Below are positions 1 through 5,436 of a stretch of 17,997 nucleotides of DNA, in pieces. This stretch comes from CAYVJW01 sp964451885 (GTDB lineage Bacteria > Patescibacteriota > Gracilibacteria > UBA4473): contig CAYVJW010000027.1 of NCBI GenBank assembly GCA_964451885.1, positions 1-17,997 of the forward strand, in the 5' to 3' direction. The first letter of the stretch is position 1. Every line of letters begins with the position of its first letter. The notes under the pieces were generated by a model. The model did not search any database. It saw nothing but the letters and a program-made list of their open reading frames with translations, and was not told where the DNA came from. A program made the translations under genes and the position numbers.

Positions 1-51
1 TATTTTTATCAGTTTACTTCTCAACACATCACATCAAAATGGAACTTTGCC
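1..51 (+). repeat. Left copy of 51-bp terminal inverted repeat
   Basis: Bases 1-51 are an exact reverse complement of 17945-17995; the match ends at base 52 (g here, where a c would be needed). The repeat has no internal palindrome and I see no gene in it. An exact inverted copy at both ends of the fragment suggests a dispersed genomic repeat where an assembly stopped, or the arms of an invertible segment. It is unlikely to be a transposon end, because the interior holds housekeeping genes (efp, suf, frr, ftsQ). Confidence 0.9.
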
Positions 52-78
52 GAAATTGAAAATTGCCCCTCCTCTCTC

Positions 79-107
79 TTGATTCTCAATTCTTGATTCT
101 TTATTCT
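79..107 (+). promoter_or_regulatory. Possible efp promoter, nearly leaderless
   Basis: TTGATT (79-84), a 17-bp spacer, then TATTCT (102-107). A start site about 7 nt further on falls at the efp ATG (116), so the mRNA would have almost no leader. The -10 is weak (4 of 6), and a second TTGATT at 93-98 makes the assignment uncertain. No Shine-Dalgarno sequence is present. Confidence 0.35.
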
Positions 108-115
108 AATGATAA

Positions 116-676
116 ATGTTTGGAATCACTGATCTAAAGCCCGGCGCAAAAATTCAACTTGAGACTATTCCCTATGTTGTCACCTGGAGCCAACATTCGA
201 AGCAAGCTCGAGGAGGGGGAGTAATGAAAACCAAGCTTCGAAATCTTCTTAATGGAAGCGTTGTAGAAAAAACCTTCCAGGGGGCCGATAAAATCGAAGA
301 GGCTGATATTGGCTTTAAACGAGCTCAGTTCCTGTACCAAAATGGAGATGACTATGAATTTATGGATCAGGAGTCTTTTGAATCTATTTCCTTTGATAAA
401 GGACTGCTTGGAGATACGACATATTTTTTAAAGGACGGAATGGACGTGGATATTCAGTATTTTTCTGGAACACCTATTAATGTCCAACTGCCGCCAAAAA
501 TGGATCTTGAGGTCACCGAAACTGACCCCGGTGTAAAGGGAGATACCGCAGCAGGAGGATCAAAGCCGGCAACTACAGAAACCGGGTACTGCCTAAAGGT
601 GCCGCTTTTTATCGAAATAGGGGACAGAATCGTAGTTAATACTGATACGGGGGAGTATTGCGAACGGGTGAAATAA
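116..676 (+). CDS. efp: Elongation factor P
   Basis: Cytoplasmic translation factor that binds between the P and E sites of stalled ribosomes and helps peptide bond formation at polyproline stretches. The 186-residue length is normal for EF-P. The KOW-like N-terminal domain, middle OB domain and C-terminal OB domain are all recognisable; the signature near residue 140 (GDTAAGGSKPATTETG) and the end (VNTDTGEYCERV) are classic. At the loop tip that carries the modified Lys in E. coli, this protein has Arg32 in KQARGGGV. Arg is the residue rhamnosylated by EarP in Pseudomonas and Neisseria; no earP or epmA is visible here, so modification is unknown. The ATG at 116 gives the conserved N-terminus. 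The polyproline and PPP runs in the envelope proteins of this window (for example residues 758-762 of the 1105-residue protein) are plausible clients. Confidence 0.95.
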   Translation: MFGITDLKPGAKIQLETIPYVVTWSQHSKQARGGGVMKTKLRNLLNGSVVEKTFQGADKIEEADIGFKRAQFLYQNGDDYEFMDQESFESISFDKGLLGDTTYFLKDGMDVDIQYFSGTPINVQLPPKMDLEVTETDPGVKGDTAAGGSKPATTETGYCLKVPLFIEIGDRIVVNTDTGEYCERVK

Positions 677-743
677 GGAGCTAGGAACAAGGAGCAAGTG
701 CACATTATGTATTGTACCTTCTACGAAAAGACCCCACTTTTCC

Positions 744-772
744 TTGCTAAAAGTTTGTTTTTGGTGTATAAT
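744..772 (+). promoter_or_regulatory. Sigma-70-like promoter
   Basis: TTGCTA (744-749), 17-bp spacer, perfect TATAAT (767-772). The expected start is near 779, leaving a leader of about 21 nt before the ATG at 801. The arrangement supports 801 as the start of the next gene, because a start further upstream would lie inside the promoter. Confidence 0.65.
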
Positions 773-800
773 ACAAAGATATGTTCATAAATTCACCCAG

Positions 801-1994
801 ATGCCACAAAAATTTTCTTTTCAAGCTATTACAAAGGAGGGGAAAAAAATGTCCGGTTCCATTTCGGCAGAATCCGCGGAAGCTGCCAGAAATAAGTTGT
901 CTAACTCCGGAATGTCGATATTGAATGTTACTCAGCAGACTGTCGGAATTCCCCAAAAAAGAACTGAAGGATTAAAGGTCTTTGAGTTTGAAGCAACTAA
1001 TCCTGAACAAAAAAAAATTTCCGGGACAATTGAAGCCGTTGATGAATATGAAGCTTATAAAAAGCTTCGCCTTGAATATGAATTTGAGATTGCTTATGTA
1101 ATGCCACGGGGCCTGCCGATGGCTGAAAAATTTTCTTTAAAACAGAGGGGAATTGATCCTGCTTTCGAAGAACGCCTGAAAGAAGAACAAAAGAGTGCTC
1201 CGAAAAAAAAGGAAGAAGAAGAAAAAAAGGAGCCCTCTGCCGAAGAGGAAATAGAAGCCGCCCTGTTCGTGCACAAAAAAGAAATTGATTTTATGCACAA
1301 AAAAGTAGATGAAGCGCTTAAGGATGTTAAAGCGCTCCTCCAAAAAAATGATAAATACTTAAATTACCAAAAAAAGCGTGAAATAGAAGAACGAATAGAC
1401 TTGCTTTCCCGCCTTCGAAAATCAAACTCCGTAGAACACCTAAAAAATTTGACCACAAAGGTCATGGTGCAATTGACAGATGACGCTTTGTTTATCGAAG
1501 AAGCAGAATTAAAGGCCGAAGACCGGGAAGCCTGGGAAGCAAGCAAATCAGAATTCACCAAATTCGGTGCCGGATTTACAAAAAGTGTCGATAAGGGCTT
1601 GGCCAGCTTGCAGTCTCTTTTTTCCGGTGTGAAGATTAAGGTTGACACAAAATCCCTCAAACAAAGTGTCTCCGAAATCCATCCTATTAAAAAATTTCTT
1701 TCGGTTCTCTTTTTCACGTTCTCCAGCTTATTCTGTTTGTGTGCAATTTTTTGGGCATGGATTTTTCTGCAAAAATTTTCCGGGTTCAATATCGAGTATG
1801 CAAATTTCTACTTACGTTCCGGGATAATGTGGTATACAACGGCTGTATCGGCAATCTTTGTTACATTCCTCGCTTTTGGTTTTGCTTCCGATAAATTCGA
1901 CACACTAAATAAAAGGCTGATTTTCGCCGGATGCGGGTTAGCAACGCTTTTGCTTATCACGTTTGAATTTCCGGTGCTTTTCTTTTGGACGTAG
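801..1994 (+). CDS. Membrane protein with tandem PilC/GspF-N-like domains
   Basis: Function not recognised. Read from the ATG at 801 (397 residues). Residues 3-46 match the small N-terminal domain of type IV pilus/type II secretion inner-membrane proteins PilC/GspF (pattern FSFQAITKEGKKMSGSI, then SAEAARNKL). Residues 58-100 are a second, more divergent copy (FEFEATNPEQKKISGTI). Residues 110-270 are highly charged and probably helical or coiled coil, with a Lys/Glu-rich stretch near 130-152. Three hydrophobic helices follow at about 297-324, 341-362 and 372-396. The T2SSF transmembrane domains of real PilC are absent, so this is not a pilus platform protein. Inference: a membrane-anchored cytoplasmic or assembly factor linked to a pilus-like machine. 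The 68-bp gap to sufC contains that gene's own promoter, so the two are probably separate units. Confidence 0.75.
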   Translation: MPQKFSFQAITKEGKKMSGSISAESAEAARNKLSNSGMSILNVTQQTVGIPQKRTEGLKVFEFEATNPEQKKISGTIEAVDEYEAYKKLRLEYEFEIAYVMPRGLPMAEKFSLKQRGIDPAFEERLKEEQKSAPKKKEEEEKKEPSAEEEIEAALFVHKKEIDFMHKKVDEALKDVKALLQKNDKYLNYQKKREIEERIDLLSRLRKSNSVEHLKNLTTKVMVQLTDDALFIEEAELKAEDREAWEASKSEFTKFGAGFTKSVDKGLASLQSLFSGVKIKVDTKSLKQSVSEIHPIKKFLSVLFFTFSSLFCLCAIFWAWIFLQKFSGFNIEYANFYLRSGIMWYTTAVSAIFVTFLAFGFASDKFDTLNKRLIFAGCGLATLLLITFEFPVLFFWT

Positions 1995-2027
1995 TGGAGG
2001 CGTCGTAGGTTATCCTTGGACAAAATC

Positions 2028-2056
2028 TGTACACGAGTATTATTTTATGCTATAAA
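2028..2056 (+). promoter_or_regulatory. sufC promoter, extended -10, leaderless
   Basis: TGTACA (2028-2033), 17-bp spacer ending in TGC, then TATAAA (2051-2056). The -10 element ends 6 nt before the sufC ATG (2063), so transcription should start at or within a base or two of the start codon. No Shine-Dalgarno sequence could fit. An alternative pair, TTGGAC (2016-2021) and TATTAT (2038-2043), is also possible. Confidence 0.5.
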
Positions 2057-2062
2057 ATACTC
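2035..2062. promoter_or_regulatory. Palindrome overlapping sufC -10, candidate operator
   Basis: GAGTATT (2035-2041) and AATACTC (2056-2062) are perfect 7-bp inverted arms around a 14-bp centre, giving an imperfect 28-bp dyad that ends on the base before the sufC ATG and covers the -10 element. Placement fits a repressor site sensing Fe-S or iron status. It does not match the IscR, Fur or SufR consensus that I know, so the regulator is unknown. Confidence 0.4.
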
Positions 2063-2833
2063 ATGTTCAAAGTAACAAGCCTCCATGCTTCCTATCAAGG
2101 CACCGAAATCCTGCGCGGCGTGGATCTGGAAGTCCGTAAAGGGGAGCTTCATGTAATTCTCGGACCGAACGGTTCAGGAAAATCCACATTTGTGAGGGTG
2201 CTGCTCGGAGATCCTAAATTTAAAAAATCAAAAGGAAAAATCGAATTTCTCGGAAAAAATATTGAAAAATTGTCCACCGCCATGCGAGCACAAATGGGAC
2301 TTTTTTTAAGTTTTCAGGCCCCTCCGGAACTTGACGGCGTCAACGTAAAAGAATTTCTTTTTGCCGCCGGGAAATCTATGGATAAAAAGATAATCTCTCA
2401 ATTTCGGTTTAAAAAAGTATTGCTGGAAAAATTTAAAGAAGTGCGGCTGGAGACGGAAATTATTGACCGAGAAGTAAATAAAGGATTTTCTGGAGGAGAA
2501 AGAAAAAAAATGGAAATGGCTTCTCTCCTTGTACTCCGACCAAAGTTGGCCTTTTTGGATGAAATAGATTCGGGAGTGGACATAGATACGATTCGAGCTA
2601 TCGGGAGAGGAATTCGTGATTTTCTGGAAGATAAAGACAAATCAATGGTGATTATTTCCCATTCAGAGAAAATTTTAAGCAAGATTTTTCCTACACATGT
2701 ACATATTTTTTGTAACGGTCGGATTATCGGATCTGGAGGGAGGGATATTATTGAGAAAGTTCATGAGAAAGGGTTTGATGGGATTGTAACTGAAGATAGC
2801 GGTTTGAAGGGGGTTCGAGTGCTGAAGGGGTAG
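2063..2833 (+). CDS. sufC: Fe-S cluster assembly ATPase SufC
   Basis: ABC-type ATPase of the cytoplasmic SUF system; its dimer powers rearrangement of the SufB-SufD scaffold on which Fe-S clusters are built. At 256 residues it has the usual length. Visible motifs: Walker A GPNGSGKST (residues 34-42), Q-loop Gln in LSFQAPPEL (about 84), signature FSGGERKK (142-149), Walker B LAFLDEIDSGVD (162-173, the 'DEIDSGLD' hallmark of SufC) and the switch His in IISH (200). The gene leads a sufC-sufB-sufD cluster; sufB starts 24 bp after its stop. No cysteine desulfurase (sufS) or sufU is in the window, so sulfur supply must be encoded elsewhere. Confidence 0.96.
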   Translation: MFKVTSLHASYQGTEILRGVDLEVRKGELHVILGPNGSGKSTFVRVLLGDPKFKKSKGKIEFLGKNIEKLSTAMRAQMGLFLSFQAPPELDGVNVKEFLFAAGKSMDKKIISQFRFKKVLLEKFKEVRLETEIIDREVNKGFSGGERKKMEMASLLVLRPKLAFLDEIDSGVDIDTIRAIGRGIRDFLEDKDKSMVIISHSEKILSKIFPTHVHIFCNGRIIGSGGRDIIEKVHEKGFDGIVTEDSGLKGVRVLKG

Positions 2834-2857
2834 AGATTATAATTTTGAATTTTTCCC

Positions 2858-4258
2858 ATGAAAATCAACTATAAGGATTTATCTTCCCAAGACTTAGACA
2901 CTCCCAACCCCCAAGATTACACAAAAAAATTCAAACGGGGTTTGTCTGAAAAAATTGTGCGGGATATTTCTGCAAATAAAAATGAGCCTTCCTGGCTGCT
3001 TGAAATTCGCCTAAGCGCCTTAAAAAAATTCCATAAGCTGCCGCTCCCCGCATGGGGACCTGATCTCTCGAATCTTGTTTTTGACAACATTCGTTTTTTT
3101 TCCGTGGCTTCCGATAAGTCCCATGCGAAAACCTGGGAAGAGGTAGACCCGAAAATCAAACAAACTTTTGAGCGGTTAAAAATTCCGGAAGCCGAACGCG
3201 CTATGCTGGCCGGGGTGGGGGCGCAATATGAATCCGAGAACATATATCATAATTTGAAGCCGAAATGGGAAAAGAAGGGAATCCTCTTTGAGGATTTTGA
3301 CATGGCAGTACAAAAACATCCGGATTTGGTTAAAAAATATTTTTCACATTGCGTTCCTATTGGGGATCATAAATTTTCTGCCCTCCACTATGCGGTTTTT
3401 TCGGGAGGGACATTCCTTTTTGTTCCGGAAGGAGTGGAGGTAGATGCTCCATTGCAAGCCTACTTTCGCATGAACGCCATAAACCAGGGGCAGTTTGAAC
3501 ACACGCTAATCATTATTGAAAAAGGAGCAAAAGCGCATTACATCGAAGGATGCTCCGCTCCCAAGTACGGCTCACAAGCCCTTCATGCGGGATGTGTGGA
3601 GATTTTTGTCGGGGAAGAAGGTAATCTTCGTTATTCCTCCGTTGAAAACTGGTCCAAAGATACTTTTAATCTCAATACAAAACGGGCCATTGTTCAAAAG
3701 AACGCTTCTATGGAGTGGGTAGGAGGAAATATGGGATCCGGGGTTACGATGCTTTATCCCTGCTCAATCTTGGCCGGGGAAAGCGCTCGGACAAAACATC
3801 TGGGAGTGGCTTTTGCCAATGAAGGTCAAACCCAGGATACGGGAGCAAAAGTGATCATTTCCGGCAAAAACTGCCGGGCGAATGTCACGAGCAAAAGTCT
3901 TTCTAAAAATGAAGGCATTACTACTTATCGCGGTCTGGTGGACATAAAAAAATCCGCGGAAAATGCGGTGGTAAATGTACAATGTGACGCTTTGATGCTG
4001 GACGGAGTGTCTGCTTCTGACACTCTGCCGCTAATAGATTGTAAAAATCCTTCCGCTCACATAACACATGAAGCAAAGGCCGGAAAAATTTCGGATGAAG
4101 TGCTTTTTTATTTTGAAAACCGGGGGATTTCGGAAGAAGCCGCAAAGGGGATGATCGTCAACGGATTTTTGGACGAGGTGGTGAAAACATTGCCTCTTGA
4201 ATATGCTTCGGAGTTGAATAGGCTTATTGAGATGGAGATGGAGGGGGGGAACAGTTAA
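2858..4258 (+). CDS. sufB: Fe-S cluster assembly scaffold SufB
   Basis: Scaffold subunit of the SufBCD complex, where nascent Fe-S clusters assemble. The 466-residue length matches the family. The N-terminal region (residues 1-160), right-handed beta-helix core and C-terminal helical domain are all present. Cys376 in NVQCDALMLDG aligns with the E. coli SufB cluster/sulfur cysteine Cys405, and Glu405 in THEAKAGKISDE aligns with the E. coli Glu434 region. Cys232 in EGCSAP is also conserved. The C-terminal FENRGISEEAAKGMIVNGF segment binds SufC in known structures. The start at 2858 keeps the conserved N-terminus; there is no Shine-Dalgarno sequence. The stop lies within a 7-bp tandem repeat that runs into the sufD start. 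Confidence 0.96.
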   Translation: MKINYKDLSSQDLDTPNPQDYTKKFKRGLSEKIVRDISANKNEPSWLLEIRLSALKKFHKLPLPAWGPDLSNLVFDNIRFFSVASDKSHAKTWEEVDPKIKQTFERLKIPEAERAMLAGVGAQYESENIYHNLKPKWEKKGILFEDFDMAVQKHPDLVKKYFSHCVPIGDHKFSALHYAVFSGGTFLFVPEGVEVDAPLQAYFRMNAINQGQFEHTLIIIEKGAKAHYIEGCSAPKYGSQALHAGCVEIFVGEEGNLRYSSVENWSKDTFNLNTKRAIVQKNASMEWVGGNMGSGVTMLYPCSILAGESARTKHLGVAFANEGQTQDTGAKVIISGKNCRANVTSKSLSKNEGITTYRGLVDIKKSAENAVVNVQCDALMLDGVSASDTLPLIDCKNPSAHITHEAKAGKISDEVLFYFENRGISEEAAKGMIVNGFLDEVVKTLPLEYASELNRLIEMEMEGGNS

Positions 4259-4278
4259 CAGTTAACAATGAACAGTGA
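4251..4278 (+). repeat. 7-bp tandem repeat across the sufB-sufD junction
   Basis: Four consecutive heptamers: ACAGTTA, ACAGTTA, ACAATGA, ACAGTGA. The sufB stop (4256-4258) is in the first and second units and the sufD ATG (4268-4270) is in the third. A heptamer shifts frame with each copy, so copy number changes would alter the spacing between the genes. Similar AT-rich TTAACA/AATTG spacers occur upstream of ilvA (13858-13924). Confidence 0.7.
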
Positions 4279-4921
4279 AAATAATAAATTAATAATTAAA
4301 GCTCCTTCGGGGACTAAGAGAATAACACTTCAGGAAAATGAATTTCTAAAAATTTATCTTGAAGATTTTGAGGTCGGATCTCGGGATTTTCAGTTAGAAG
4401 TGGTTTTGAAGGGGGCTGGTTCTAGATGCGCGATTGTCGGGCGAGTGCAGGTGCGGAGGAATGATAAAAAATCTTGGAAAGTGAAGCAAGTGGTTTCCGG
4501 AAAAAATCAGGCGGTGAAAATTGATTTGCACGGGACAGCGGAGGATTCCGGCCGGCTGGAGTTTGACGGGGCGGCAATACTGGAACAGGCATCGAAAAAT
4601 GCGGATGTTGATGTACTAGAAAAGATCTGGTTATTTGATGACGCACAGGGCGAGTCTTTGCCGATTCTTACAGTAAAAACCGATAAAGTGAAATCCGCCA
4701 GCCATTCGGCATCTGTTACACCTGTGGATGAATCGCTGCTTTTTTTTCTGGAGGCGAGGGGGATTGGGGAGAAAGCGGCGAAGGATATGTTGAAGAAGGG
4801 GTTTTTGGGAAAGTCGAAAGCGGACAAAAAACCGAAAACGGCGACTTCCCCGTCACCCCCCTTATCATTTTGCCCAATAGCTGAACCGGCACGCCTACAA
4901 TGCTCTGAAAATCCCCTGTAA
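4268..4921 (+). CDS. sufD: Short SufD-like scaffold subunit
   Basis: Partner of SufB and SufC in the SufBCD scaffold. Only about 217 residues, against roughly 400 or more in E. coli SufD: the N-terminal half is missing and the protein keeps a shortened beta-helix core and the C-terminal SufC-binding helices (SLLFFLEARGIGEKAAKDM, about 156-174). His146 in ASHSASVTPVDE aligns with E. coli SufD His360, which is needed for cluster formation with SufB. Family similarity ends around residue 185; the remaining ~32 residues (Lys/Pro/Ser-rich, then SFCPIAEPARLQ) are read from sequence antisense to maf. The ORF follows sufB by 9 bp. Alternatives: a specialised minimal SufD, or a degenerate copy; the intact His and helices favour a working protein. 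Confidence 0.82.
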   Translation: MNSENNKLIIKAPSGTKRITLQENEFLKIYLEDFEVGSRDFQLEVVLKGAGSRCAIVGRVQVRRNDKKSWKVKQVVSGKNQAVKIDLHGTAEDSGRLEFDGAAILEQASKNADVDVLEKIWLFDDAQGESLPILTVKTDKVKSASHSASVTPVDESLLFFLEARGIGEKAAKDMLKKGFLGKSKADKKPKTATSPSPPLSFCPIAEPARLQCSENPL

Positions 4922-5426
4922 ACGGCTCCAAAAAGAAAATCCCTGTCCCGAGGATGGAGTAGGCGCCGCATTTACCTTTCCAGTCTCCGAACTCCAGATA
5001 TTTGCGGATTTGACAGTTGGTAATATCTGAGCGAAAGCGAACTGATGTGCTTTGAAGCGATACTTTTTCAAATTTTTTTCCTTTTATATTTCCTGTAAGC
5101 GCTATGCCTGTAACTACCTTCTGTGATTTTCCCGCAAACTTCTGAATCATTTCAAAGGCGTCTTTTTTTGTTTTTGGTTTTCCGATTGATTCGCCTTCAA
5201 ACTCTATCATGGAATCAAAACTCATCAGCAGTACGTCTTTTTCGGAAGCAAACTGCGGAAAAACCGACCGTGCTTTTTCAAGGGCAAAAGTCTGTGCCTG
5301 TACGGCCGGAGCGACATGCGGGTTTATTTTTTCTTCGTAAGTAGGATGGACCACTTCAAAGGCGAACCCCATTTTTTCCAGGAGATGAGCCCGGTTTTCT
5401 GAGGAAGAGGCGAGGATGATTTTCAT
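4716..5426 (-). CDS. maf: Maf-family nucleoside triphosphate pyrophosphatase
   Basis: Maf enzymes hydrolyse non-canonical or excess NTPs (dTTP/UTP or modified pyrimidines) to monophosphates and are linked to septum inhibition. Seen here: N-terminal LASSSENRAHLLEKMGFAFE (5-24), where the family often has SPRR in place of SENR, the catalytic Asp region SFDSMIEFEG (69-78, Asp71), GKPKTKKDAFEMIQKFAGKS (82-101), VVTGIAL (104-110) and the C-terminal GAYSILGTG and GDFQSIVGVP (about 154-180). The canonical protein ends near residue 190; about 46 extra Ser/Pro-rich residues come from sequence antisense to sufD, giving a 206-bp convergent overlap. It starts 10 bp after the stop of the six-PKD membrane protein and is probably the last gene of that operon. 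Confidence 0.9.
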   Translation of the reverse strand: MKIILASSSENRAHLLEKMGFAFEVVHPTYEEKINPHVAPAVQAQTFALEKARSVFPQFASEKDVLLMSFDSMIEFEGESIGKPKTKKDAFEMIQKFAGKSQKVVTGIALTGNIKGKKFEKVSLQSTSVRFRSDITNCQIRKYLEFGDWKGKCGAYSILGTGIFFLEPFTGDFQSIVGVPVQLLGKMIRGVTGKSPFSVFCPLSTFPKTPSSTYPSPLSPQSPSPPEKKAAIHPQV

Positions 5427-5436
5427 GAGAAAAGTA

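Noticed and set aside
725..742. GAAAAG/CTTTTC inverted repeat after efp as a terminator
   Set aside because: Only 6 bp, AT-rich, overlaps the promoter of the next gene and has no T-tract.
801..1994. Type IV pilus platform protein PilC
   Set aside because: Only the small N-terminal domain is present; both T2SSF membrane domains are absent.
2814..2843. TATAAT at 2838-2843 in the sufC-sufB gap as a separate sufB promoter
   Set aside because: The hexamer is perfect but the best -35 at suitable distance (TTCGAG) is poor, the gap is 24 bp, and the genes form an obvious operon.
4821..4842. Weak hairpin with T6 on the minus strand as a maf terminator
   Set aside because: Stem is only 3-4 bp (CCG/CGG), and it lies inside coding extensions of both sufD and maf.
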